Of a stretch of DNA of 8,533 nucleotides, positions 1 through 5,717 are shown piece after piece. The notes under the pieces are model-generated. The model ran no database searches and was not told where the DNA came from. It saw nothing but the letters and a program-made list of their open reading frames with translations. Source of the DNA: an uncultured Collinsella sp. (lineage in GTDB: Bacteria; Actinomycetota; Coriobacteriia; Coriobacteriales; Coriobacteriaceae); NCBI GenBank assembly GCA_959599635.1, contig CAUGJN010000078.1, positions 1 through 8,533 of the forward strand, written 5' to 3'. Numbering within the stretch: position 1 is the stretch's first letter; each line of letters begins with the position of its first letter. The position numbers and the translations under genes were made by a program.

Positions 1-108
1 GCGCCCGTTGTTTCGGGCGATTACCATGAGTTGCGTGGCTTGACGGTCAATGCCGAGCAGGCGCTGGCACTCTCGGGTTTGTTGGGAATTCAACTCGCCG
101 ACGAATAG
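1..108 (+). CDS. C-terminal fragment of an unidentified protein
   Basis: Frame 1 is open from the first base and ends at a TAG at 106-108, giving the last 35 residues of a gene that begins outside the window. The tail contains RGLTVNAEQALALSGLLGI and ends in the acidic LADE. The AEQALALSGLLGI stretch reads like an amphipathic helix. I do not recognise the family and assign no function. Reality as a coding end is supported by GC-rich codon use like that of the neighbouring genes, the stop just before an AT-rich gap, and a strong hairpin with a T-run 36 bases downstream that could terminate it. It is convergent with thiD. Confidence 0.6.
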   Translation, partial: APVVSGDYHELRGLTVNAEQALALSGLLGIQLADE

Positions 109-144
109 GCGCTCTGGTCCTTTGCTCGACCGCTATCTAAAATC

Positions 145-211
145 AAACCGTCGCAACATTTAATGATTTTTCGCGTTTGCACGATTTTCATCGAATGTTG
201 CGACGGTTTTT
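145..211. terminator. Long-stem hairpin, probable bidirectional terminator between convergent genes
   Basis: A 16-bp perfect inverted repeat (145-160 AAACCGTCGCAACATT, 194-209 its exact reverse complement) encloses a 33-nt AT-rich loop. On the plus strand the 3' arm runs into TTTTT (207-211). On the minus strand it is followed by TTTGATTTTA. That is the layout of a bidirectional intrinsic terminator serving the upstream plus-strand gene and the minus-strand thiD. The loop is much longer than the usual 3-8 nt, so a repeat element or structured RNA is an alternative (see findings). Confidence 0.65.
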
Positions 212-253
212 GGTGCAAGGTAGCCTGTCTTTTTTTGGCAGGTTACTGGCTAT

Positions 254-1084
254 TTAGTACTGCCACATGTGGTTGACAGGGCCGGAGCCTTTGCCCATGT
301 CAAAGCCGGCGGCGAGAGCGCCCGTTAGGTAGGCCTTGCCGGCGTTGACGGCGTCGGCAAGATCCATGCCCTGCGCCAATGCGCAGGCGATGGCGGATGA
401 AAGCGTGCAGCCGGTGCCATGCGTGTTGCCGGTCTCGATGCGCTTGTGGCGGAACCACGTGGTGAGCGGATCGCCCATATGGTTGCCTTCGTTATCGAGT
501 GGCGCGGGTTCGGCCAATACATCGTTGGCCTCGTTGACAAGATGCCCACCCTTAACGAGGGATGCGCAACCAAAGCGGCGGGTGAGGAGCGTGGCAGCAT
601 TTTGCTGTGTGCGCTCGGAGTCGACCTCGTAGTCGAGCAGGGCCATGGCCTCGGGAATATTGGGCGTGATGACGGTTGCTAGTGGGAACAGGCGGCGGGT
701 GAGCGCCTCGGCGGCATCTTCGGCAATCAGCCGTGCGCCCGAGGTGGCTACCATGACGGGGTCGACGACCACGTTTGTCGCGTTCCAGGCGCTCAGGCGG
801 TTGGCGATAACCTCGATAATCTCGGCAGAGGAAACCATGCCAATCTTAACGGCACTGGGGCGGATATCATCATAGACGGCGTCGATCTGCGCCGCGACAA
901 TGTCCGGGGAGATGTTCTGCACGGCGGTAACGCCCAGGGTGTTCTGCGCGGTGATGGCCGTGATGGCCGTCTCGGCATACAGGCGGTGCGCCGTGATGGT
1001 CTTAATGTCGGCCTGAATGCCGGCGCCACCGCTGGAATCGGATCCTGCGATGGAGAGGACGGCGGGTACCTTACTGCGATCCAT
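254..1084 (-). CDS. thiD: Hydroxymethylpyrimidine / phosphomethylpyrimidine kinase (ThiD)
   Basis: The 276-residue product has the usual length for ThiD, a ribokinase-fold kinase that phosphorylates HMP and then HMP-P to HMP-PP in the cytoplasm. The N-terminal SIAGSDSSGGAGIQADIKT (residues 11-29) is the substrate-binding signature, followed by AITAQNTLGV (43-52). The core has VVVDPVM (105-111) and ITPNIPEA (139-146), then VKGGH (177-181). NTHGTGCTLSSA (220-231) holds the GTGC anion hole, with Cys226 as the expected active-site cysteine. The ATG at 1084 follows AAGGGAG (1090-1096) at 5-nt spacing, which fixes the start. It lies 159 bp downstream of thiC on the same strand and uses the product of ThiC. 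No TPP aptamer precedes it directly, so it is either co-transcribed with thiC or served by its own promoter in the gap. Nothing in the sequence suggests damage or a ThiE fusion. Confidence 0.96.
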   Translation of the reverse strand: MDRSKVPAVLSIAGSDSSGGAGIQADIKTITAHRLYAETAITAITAQNTLGVTAVQNISPDIVAAQIDAVYDDIRPSAVKIGMVSSAEIIEVIANRLSAWNATNVVVDPVMVATSGARLIAEDAAEALTRRLFPLATVITPNIPEAMALLDYEVDSERTQQNAATLLTRRFGCASLVKGGHLVNEANDVLAEPAPLDNEGNHMGDPLTTWFRHKRIETGNTHGTGCTLSSAIACALAQGMDLADAVNAGKAYLTGALAAGFDMGKGSGPVNHMWQY

Positions 1085-1129
1085 GTTCGCTCCCTTGCTC
1101 GGTCGGATTCAAATGGGTCTTTTACCTGC

Positions 1130-1135
1130 ATTATA
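1130..1135 (-). promoter_or_regulatory. Candidate -10 box for thiD
   Basis: The minus strand reads TATAAT, a perfect match to the sigma-70-type -10 consensus. A start near 1123 would give thiD a leader of about 38 nt. No good -35 sits 16-18 bp upstream (the 17-bp position reads CATACA), and that DNA belongs to the hairpin at 1134-1187. A perfect TTGACA occurs further upstream on the same strand (1212-1217), but its 17-bp partner (ATTTAC) is poor. It may be a weak internal promoter or chance. Confidence 0.35.
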
Positions 1136-1187
1136 AAGATGCCCGGGCCGGCTGTATGCCGATCCCGGGCCGGTGGTGCAATCTTTA
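1134..1187 (-). terminator. Hairpin between thiC and thiD, possible terminator or attenuator
   Basis: Two nested dyads are visible: an outer 7-bp pair (TAAAGAT 1134-1140 with ATCTTTA 1181-1187) and an inner 7-bp GC-only pair (GCCCGGG 1141-1147 with CCCGGGC 1164-1170). Read on the thiC/thiD strand, the GC stem is followed by CATCTTTATAAT, a modest T-rich tail. A partial terminator that lowers thiD expression relative to thiC fits. An RNA-processing or stability hairpin fits equally well. The nearby 10-bp palindrome TTTACGTAAA (1184-1193) overlaps its outer arm. Confidence 0.45.
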
Positions 1188-1243
1188 CGTAAATGTAAGA
1201 GAATGTTCACATGTCAACAATTGACGTACGGTGCGGCGACGCG

Positions 1244-2578
1244 TCAGTCCTCCATGCCGAGGTCGATCGTCGTGCCTTCGAACACCTTGTTAACGGTGCG
1301 GACGGCGCACATCTTGCCACACATGGTGCAGGTGCCCTCGGTGGCGGCGGGGGACTCCTCGTAGCGCTTCTTACCGGTGACCGGGTCGAGAGCACACTCC
1401 CACATGGCATCCCAGTCGAGTTTGCGGCGTGCCTGGCCCATCTTGTCGTCCATGTCGCGGGCGTGCGGCACCTTCTTGGCGATATCGGCCGCGTGTGCGG
1501 CGATCTTGGTGGCCATGAGGCCATCGAGCACGTCCTGGGCGCTGGGCAGGCACAGGTGCTCGGCCGGCGTCACGTAGCACAGGAAGTCGGCGCCGGAGCT
1601 GGCGGAGATGGCGCCACCGATGGCGGCGGTGATGTGGTCGTAGCCCACGCCGATATCGGTCACAAGCGGCCCGAGCACATAGAACGGGGCGTTGTGGCAC
1701 AGGCGCTTCTGCAGTTTCATATTGGCGGCGATCTCGTCGAGCGCCATGTGACCCGGGCCCTCGACCATGACTTGGACGCCGGCGGCCCAGGCGCGCTTGC
1801 ACAGCTTGCCCAGCTCGATCATCTCGGCGGTCTCGGTGGCGTCATTGGAGTCGTAGAGACAGCCCGGGCGGCAGGAGTCGCCGAGCGAGATGGTCACGTC
1901 GTACTCGTGGCAGATCTCGAGCAGCTCGTCAAAGTACTCGTAGAAGGGGTTTTCGTTGCCGGTAACCTCCATCCAGCCAAATAGCAGCGAGCCGCCGCGG
2001 CTGACGATGTTCATGAGGCGGCCGGTCTCCTTAAAGGTCTTGGTGACCGATTTGTTGATGCCGCAGTGGATGGTCATAAAGTCCACGCCGTCCTCGGCGT
2101 GCGCGCGCACGACCTCGAACAGGTCGTCCTTGGTGAGCTTGACCAGCGGCTTTTCCATGTAGCCGATGGCGTCGTACATGGGGACGGTGCCTACCATGAG
2201 CGGCGTCTCGTCGATGAGCTGCTGGCGGAACTGGCGCGTCTTGCCCGAGTTGGAAAGGTCCATGATGGCGTCGGCGCCAAAGTCCTCGGCGATCTTGACC
2301 TTCTTCCATTCCTCGGCGGCATCGGCTTTATCGCCCGAGATGCCCAGGTTGACGTTGACCTTAGTAGACAGGCCCTCGCCGACACCAAAGGCGCGCATGC
2401 CCTTTTTGATATGCACGATGTTGGCGGGAATGGCGATGCGGCCGTCGGCCACGCACTCGCGGATGTACTCGGGGTCGCGATGCTCGCGCTCGGCAACCTC
2501 CTTCATCTGCGGTGTGATCTGCCCGGCGCGGGCGAAGTCGATTTGCGTGACGAGCTTGGGCTCGGTCTGTGTGCTCAT
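1244..2578 (-). CDS. thiC: Phosphomethylpyrimidine synthase (HMP-P synthase, ThiC), short form
   Basis: ThiC is a radical-SAM enzyme that rearranges aminoimidazole ribotide (AIR) to HMP-P, the first step of the thiamin pyrimidine branch. The product has 444 residues, matching the short ThiC class rather than the ~600-residue proteobacterial/plant class. Family blocks are clear: GRIAIPANIVHIKKG near the N-terminus, MTIHCGIN, RGGSLLFGWM, LGDSCRPGCLYDSNDATE, VMVEGPGHMALDEI, LGPLVTDIGVGYDHI and CYVTPAEHLCLP. The C-terminal cluster motif is Cys417-Cys420-Cys424 (CTMCGKMC). The ATG at 2578 is preferred because AAGGGAG (2587-2593) lies 8 nt upstream. An in-frame ATG at 2602 falls inside the riboswitch and has no Shine-Dalgarno site. 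The gene is controlled by the TPP riboswitch, and thiD lies 159 bp downstream. Confidence 0.97.
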   Translation of the reverse strand: MSTQTEPKLVTQIDFARAGQITPQMKEVAEREHRDPEYIRECVADGRIAIPANIVHIKKGMRAFGVGEGLSTKVNVNLGISGDKADAAEEWKKVKIAEDFGADAIMDLSNSGKTRQFRQQLIDETPLMVGTVPMYDAIGYMEKPLVKLTKDDLFEVVRAHAEDGVDFMTIHCGINKSVTKTFKETGRLMNIVSRGGSLLFGWMEVTGNENPFYEYFDELLEICHEYDVTISLGDSCRPGCLYDSNDATETAEMIELGKLCKRAWAAGVQVMVEGPGHMALDEIAANMKLQKRLCHNAPFYVLGPLVTDIGVGYDHITAAIGGAISASSGADFLCYVTPAEHLCLPSAQDVLDGLMATKIAAHAADIAKKVPHARDMDDKMGQARRKLDWDAMWECALDPVTGKKRYEESPAATEGTCTMCGKMCAVRTVNKVFEGTTIDLGMED

Positions 2579-2586
2579 TGGCACGG

Positions 2587-2678
2587 CTCCCTTCGTTGGC
2601 ATTACCCATATCAGGTTTGCGGGTCAGGGCGGGCGCGCCCAATCTCAGCCTGCCGTCTTGTCCTGCAAGCTCCCCGTT
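2587..2678 (-). promoter_or_regulatory. TPP riboswitch (THI box) upstream of thiC
   Basis: The minus strand carries the conserved TPP aptamer parts in order: GGGGAGC at the 5' end (2669-2675), GCTGAGA (2643-2649), a GC-rich variable stem GGGCGCGCCC (2631-2640), ACCCGCAAACCTGAT (2610-2624), GGGTAATGCCA (2597-2607) and GAAGGGAG at the 3' end (2587-2594). The 3' aptamer end is the thiC Shine-Dalgarno site itself, 8 nt before the ATG, and no T-run terminator follows. Control is therefore most likely translational: TPP binding hides the ribosome site and lowers ThiC synthesis. A closing P1 helix is not obvious by eye. Confidence 0.93.
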
Positions 2679-2686
2679 TATGTAAT
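2658..2686 (+). promoter_or_regulatory. Candidate promoter for the divergent membrane protein gene
   Basis: TTGTCC (2658-2663, 4 of 6) and TGTAAT (2681-2686, 5 of 6) are separated by exactly 17 bp on the plus strand. A start near 2693 gives a leader of roughly 57 nt to the ATG at 2750. The -35 box lies inside the DNA encoding the TPP aptamer. The -10 box is 7 bp from the proposed thiC -10 box on the other strand. Confidence 0.4.
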
Positions 2687-2693
2687 GGGCTCA

Positions 2694-2699
2694 AGTATA
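2694..2699 (-). promoter_or_regulatory. Candidate -10 box of the thiC promoter
   Basis: The minus strand reads TATACT, 5 of 6 to consensus. A start about 7 nt downstream, near 2687, would put the 5' end of the RNA about 9 nt before the TPP aptamer, where a riboswitch leader should begin. The -35 region is weak (AGGCCA at 17 bp, TTAGGC at 19 bp). Confidence 0.45.
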
Positions 2700-2749
2700 G
2701 CTCGAATGGGTACGATTGGCCTAACGAGCGTGCCTGTGGGGAGGCGTAC

Positions 2750-3265
2750 ATGGAAGACAAGCATCTATATCGAGAGACACAATGGGACATATCGGCCGAG
2801 GAGGGCCGTGCGCACCATGGGTTGGTCGCGATTGGCTTTGCGGTGCTTGCCGTGCTGGTGATTGCCTTTTGTATTTGGACGTTTGGCGGTCGCGGCGGCG
2901 CTGCCTGGGAGTTTGAGGCCGACGATGCCCTGCCGATTATGACGGTGAAGGTCGCTGGCGGTAACACGGTGGCCGCGCCGGGCGACTACTGGTATCCGCG
3001 CGACGAGTTTGTGCAGCTGCAGTTGAGCGGCGGGTCTATTCCGGGTGAAGAAATCGAACGCGTGACGTTTGATGAGGCACTCAAAACACTCACGGTGAAG
3101 CTCAAAGATCAGGGCGATGTGCCTACGACCATGGATATCGCTCTGACGGAGTGGCGTCTGGAACCTCCGTCGGGCGTTACGGTATCCGACGTAGAGCACG
3201 TTAAGATTACCTACCAAGATGGCTCGACGAGCGAGATTGCAAAGGCCGATGGCTTGGCGGAGTAA
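2750..3265 (+). CDS. Single-pass membrane protein of unknown function
   Basis: The 171-residue product has a charged N-terminal segment of about 23 residues, one hydrophobic span (about 24-45, LVAIGFAVLAVLVIAFCIWTF), then a soluble domain of about 125 residues. The span sits too far in and has no cleavage-like end, so it looks like an anchor rather than a cleaved signal peptide. The C-terminal domain is probably outside the cell. It is acidic and beta-rich in appearance (RVTFDEALKTLTVKLKD, HVKITYQDGS) with no Cys and no catalytic motif I recognise. The ATG at 2750 follows GGGGAGG (2738-2744) at 5-nt spacing. Frame openness extends upstream to 2066, but that part is antisense to thiC and the riboswitch and is not coding. 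It is divergent from thiC and converges on yaaA with only 23 bp between stops. A link to thiamin is not supported by sequence. Confidence 0.85.
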   Translation: MEDKHLYRETQWDISAEEGRAHHGLVAIGFAVLAVLVIAFCIWTFGGRGGAAWEFEADDALPIMTVKVAGGNTVAAPGDYWYPRDEFVQLQLSGGSIPGEEIERVTFDEALKTLTVKLKDQGDVPTTMDIALTEWRLEPPSGVTVSDVEHVKITYQDGSTSEIAKADGLAE

Positions 3266-3282
3266 TGGGGTGTTTGGAAACG

Positions 3283-3301
3283 GCGGGCCTATTGTGCCTG
3301 C
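3283..3301. terminator. Weak hairpin at the 3' ends of two convergent genes
   Basis: GCGGGC (3283-3288) can pair with GCCTGC (3296-3301) through five Watson-Crick pairs and one G-T pair around a 7-nt loop that contains the yaaA stop codon. There is no T-run on either side, so it is a poor intrinsic terminator. The two convergent transcripts may overlap at their 3' ends or end by another route. Confidence 0.2.
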
Positions 3302-4098
3302 GCGTTCATGAAAACCAGGGTGTTTTTGTCTGAAAGCTCGGGGATGTGCCGATAGCCGATATTGAATGCGGTAAGTTCGCTTACATCCTCGAGCTTGTTT
3401 TCTGCCATCCAGCGCACCATGGAACCACGTGCCTTTTTGCTGGCGGTCGAGCGCTGGATGGGCTTGCCGTTGCGGATGCCTTCGCCAAAGAGGCACGTGA
3501 CGACCGTGGCGTCGCCCGCGAGATGGGGCAGAACGGCTTTGGCGTACTCTACGCTGGCGAGGTTGACGATCGTGGTGTTTGAGCCTGCCGGGGCGATAGC
3601 CCGCGCGAGCTTGTCGCTCCAAAACGCGTAGAGGTCTGGGGCATCGTCAACGGCGAGCTTCGCGCCCATTTCCAGCCGATATGGTTCCACGGCATGAAAG
3701 GGGCGAACGCACCCGTAGAGGCCAGAGAGGATCCACAGGCGGCTTTGCAGCCATGCGAGCTGCGCGGAATCCATCACCTCGGGCGCCATGCTCTGGTATT
3801 GAATGCCGTGGTAGGACATGACGGCAGGGGAGAGGTGACAGGCGAGTGCGGGATTTTCGAGATCGCCGTTTTTCAGGATGGGCCCGAACTCATGCAGGGT
3901 GTTGAGGCAAGGCCCCAGCAGTTTGTCACTCACGTTCCATAGCGCCTGCAGGCCGCCGCTGCCTTCATTTCGTTCGATATCTAGCAGTGTGCGGTGGCGG
4001 CGAGCCGTCTCGTGCGCAAAAGGTGGAATGCCCAGGACTTCAAAAGCATCTTGGGCCGCGCGCATCTGCTTGGCGGGCGAAATGATGACCTGCAGCAT
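3289..4098 (-). CDS. yaaA: YaaA family (DUF328) peroxide-stress protein
   Basis: The 269-residue product is close to the ~258 residues of E. coli YaaA, which limits intracellular iron and oxidative DNA damage under hydrogen peroxide stress and has been described as DNA-binding. Family hallmarks: ISPAK at residues 6-10, LSGLYGCVRPFHAVEPYRLE at about 124-143 followed by MG, NLASVEYAKAV at 179-189, KKARGSMVRW at 221-230 and FNIGYR at 245-250. No transmembrane segment or signal peptide is evident, so it is cytoplasmic. The ATG at 4098 follows GAGGAGA within 4103-4110. Upstream in-frame codons back to 4299 overlap the M18 peptidase gene and lack family similarity, so they are excluded. The gene is downstream of the peptidase gene on the same strand, separated by 103 bp holding a long hairpin. 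The exact biochemical activity of the family is unsettled. Confidence 0.93.
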   Translation of the reverse strand: MLQVIISPAKQMRAAQDAFEVLGIPPFAHETARRHRTLLDIERNEGSGGLQALWNVSDKLLGPCLNTLHEFGPILKNGDLENPALACHLSPAVMSYHGIQYQSMAPEVMDSAQLAWLQSRLWILSGLYGCVRPFHAVEPYRLEMGAKLAVDDAPDLYAFWSDKLARAIAPAGSNTTIVNLASVEYAKAVLPHLAGDATVVTCLFGEGIRNGKPIQRSTASKKARGSMVRWMAENKLEDVSELTAFNIGYRHIPELSDKNTLVFMNAQAQ

Positions 4099-4110
4099 GG
4101 ACTCTCCTCT

Positions 4111-4187
4111 GCCAAAAAGGAAGTTGCGGTGGAATACGGTCTGTTTTGGCCGTTTATGGGCCAGTTTAGTCTGTATTTCACCGCAAC
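4111..4187 (-). terminator. Long-stem hairpin with T-tract, between the peptidase gene and yaaA
   Basis: GTTGCGGTGGAATAC (4123-4137) pairs with GTATTTCACCGCAAC (4173-4187) over 15 bp (14 Watson-Crick, one G-T). The 35-nt loop holds a second 5-bp stem, TGGCC (4147-4151) with GGCCA (4159-4163). On the minus strand the stem is followed by TTCCTTTTTGG (4113-4122 side), so it can terminate the peptidase transcript. It ends only about 12 nt before the yaaA Shine-Dalgarno site, so it would also be a structured leader for any read-through yaaA mRNA. Confidence 0.6.
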
Positions 4188-4201
4188 TGATGAAGGGTTG
4201 G

Positions 4202-5599
4202 TTACGCGCGCTCGATGAAGGCCTTGTAGCCGCGATAGGCCTCGTAGATATCGGCCTTGTTAGCGACCTCCCACAGGGCGTGCATGGACAGGACGGCAAC
4301 GCCAGAGTCGATGACGTTCATGCCGTACTTAGCCATGATGTATGCGATGGTGCCGCCGCCGCCCGCGTTGACGCGACCGAGCTCGCAGGTCTGGAAGTCC
4401 ACGCCGGCCTCGTCCATGATGTCGCGGATGAGGGCCACATACTCGGCGTCGGCGTCGTTAGAGCCGCCCTTGCCGCGGCTGCCCGTGTACTTGTTAAAGC
4501 ACAGGCCGCGACCCATAAAGGCTGCGTTCTTGGTTTCGAACTTGCCGGCGTAGCCCGGGTCGAAGCCGGCGGACACGTCGGAGGAGAGCATGCGGCTGCG
4601 GGCGAGCGCGCGGCGCAGGGCCAGCGGGCTATCCTCGCCGGCGAGCGTCATGATCTCGGCGACGGTGTTCTCGAAGAAGCGGCTCGTCATGCCGGTGGCA
4701 CCCACGGAACCGATCTCCTCCTTGTCGACGATGAGTGTGATGCTCGTGCGCTCCACGTTGGCGACGTTGATCTGGGCGAGCATGGACGGATAGGCGCAGA
4801 CACGGTCGTCGTGGCCATAGCCCAGAATCATGGAGCGGTCGAGGCCCATGTCACGGGCGGGGCCGGCGGGCACGACCTCGATCTCGGCGGAGAGGAAGTC
4901 CTCCTCCTCGACGTCGTACTGCTCCTTGAGGATATCCAGGAACATCTGCTTGACGGGCTCCTTGGGAGCGTCCTTGTCGTCCTCGTCAAACTTGACGGGG
5001 CGGCCGCCCACGATCACGTCGAGGATCTCGGCGTCGACGGCGTCCTTGGCGGGCTTGGCCATCTGCTCGCTCGAGAGGTGGATCAGCAGGTCGGAGATGG
5101 TAAAGACCGGGTCGTCGGCCTTGTCACCGATGTTGATGTCGACGGTGGTGCCGTCCTTTTTGCAGATGACGCCCACGAGTGCGAGCGGGGAAGCGACCCA
5201 GTGGTAGCTCTTGACGCCGCCATAGTAGTGCGTGTCGAGATAAGCCATGTCGCCGGCCTCGAAGGTGGGGTTCTGCTTGAGGTCCAGGCGCGGCGAGTCC
5301 ACGTGGGCGCCCAGGATGTTAAAGCCCTGCTCGAGCGGGGCGGTGCCCAGGTTGACGAGCATGAGGTCCTTGCCGTGATTGGCGGCGTACACCTTGTCGC
5401 CGGCCTTGAGCGCGCGGCCCTCGGCGATCACGGTCTCCAGATTGACGTAGCCCGCCTCCTCGGCCATCTTGATACCGGCCTTGACGCACAGGCGCTCGGT
5501 CTTGTTCTCACTCAAAAACTGCTTATAGCCGCGGCAAAGCTCCTCGAGCTCCTCGATCTGCTGTGGCGTGTACTTTTTCCATGCGCTGGGACGCTCCAT
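4202..5599 (-). CDS. M18-family zinc aminopeptidase (aspartyl aminopeptidase type)
   Basis: The 465-residue product matches the length of bacterial M18 aminopeptidases, which are cytoplasmic, usually multimeric, di-zinc enzymes that remove N-terminal residues (often acidic) from peptides. The metal and catalytic blocks are in order: GAHVDSPRLDL (97-107, His99 and Asp101), GYGHDDRVCAYPSM (260-273, Asp264/Asp265), VDKEEIGSVGATGM (291-304, Glu294/Glu295), SSDVSAGFDP (339-348, Asp341) and VLSMHALWEVA (436-446, His440). The insert at about 165-255, including an acidic run near 205-212, corresponds to the family's second domain. The ATG at 5599 follows AAAGGAG (5608-5614) at 8-nt spacing. Upstream in-frame ATGs lie in the intergenic region or antisense to polA. 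It is divergent from polA and followed by yaaA. Preferred substrate cannot be read from sequence. Confidence 0.93.
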   Translation of the reverse strand: MERPSAWKKYTPQQIEELEELCRGYKQFLSENKTERLCVKAGIKMAEEAGYVNLETVIAEGRALKAGDKVYAANHGKDLMLVNLGTAPLEQGFNILGAHVDSPRLDLKQNPTFEAGDMAYLDTHYYGGVKSYHWVASPLALVGVICKKDGTTVDINIGDKADDPVFTISDLLIHLSSEQMAKPAKDAVDAEILDVIVGGRPVKFDEDDKDAPKEPVKQMFLDILKEQYDVEEEDFLSAEIEVVPAGPARDMGLDRSMILGYGHDDRVCAYPSMLAQINVANVERTSITLIVDKEEIGSVGATGMTSRFFENTVAEIMTLAGEDSPLALRRALARSRMLSSDVSAGFDPGYAGKFETKNAAFMGRGLCFNKYTGSRGKGGSNDADAEYVALIRDIMDEAGVDFQTCELGRVNAGGGGTIAYIMAKYGMNVIDSGVAVLSMHALWEVANKADIYEAYRGYKAFIERA

Positions 5600-5648
5600 G
5601 ACGCAGGCTCCTTTCGGATCGATCGTGCTGGTTGATGTACCGTGAGCC

Positions 5649-5656
5649 ATCGTATC
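5649..5656 (-). promoter_or_regulatory. Candidate extended -10 promoter for the M18 peptidase
   Basis: The minus strand reads TGATACGAT around these positions: TACGAT (4 of 6 to TATAAT), preceded by TG one base away, as in an extended -10 promoter. A start near 5642 gives a leader of about 43 nt. The -35 position reads TGCCGC, which is poor, consistent with reliance on the TG extension. The spacer region includes the palindrome at 5660-5671. Confidence 0.35.
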
Positions 5657-5659
5657 ACG

Positions 5660-5671
5660 CGCGGGCCCGCG
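5660..5671. repeat. 12-bp GC-only palindrome in the divergent promoter region
   Basis: CGCGGGCCCGCG is a perfect palindrome without spacer. It lies between the divergent peptidase and polA genes and inside the spacer of the proposed peptidase promoter. It could be an operator, but in such GC-rich DNA chance is a serious alternative. Confidence 0.3.
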
Positions 5672-5717
5672 GCGGCAGGGAAGCCTGATGTGCGGTGGCC
5701 GCGGGGCGGGGAGCGTG

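Noticed and set aside
220..246. GTAGCCTG / CAGGTTAC 8-bp dyad with a T-run, as a second terminator after thiD
   Set aside because: The T-run is in the loop, and neither strand has a T-tract after the stem. It may simply border the main hairpin at 145-209.
1085..1129. A second TPP aptamer before thiD, suggested by the same AAGGGAG ribosome site as thiC
   Set aside because: The leader lacks CTGAGA, ACCTGAT and GGTAATGCCA. Only the Shine-Dalgarno sequence is shared.
2579..2602. An upstream ATG start for thiC at 2602
   Set aside because: It lies inside the conserved GGGTAATGCCA of the TPP aptamer and has no ribosome site, whereas the ATG at 2578 has AAGGGAG at 8 nt.
2066..2749. Upstream in-frame extension of the membrane protein gene
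   Set aside because: The frame is open through the antisense of thiC and the TPP riboswitch, but the strong GGGGAGG ribosome site and the membrane-protein start place the true ATG at 2750.
3878..5635. A 585-codon plus-strand open frame across the M18 peptidase gene
   Set aside because: It is the antisense shadow of a clear M18 peptidase with all metal ligands. The translation is repetitive in Val, Leu, Asp, Gly and His, typical of reverse-complemented GC-rich genes.
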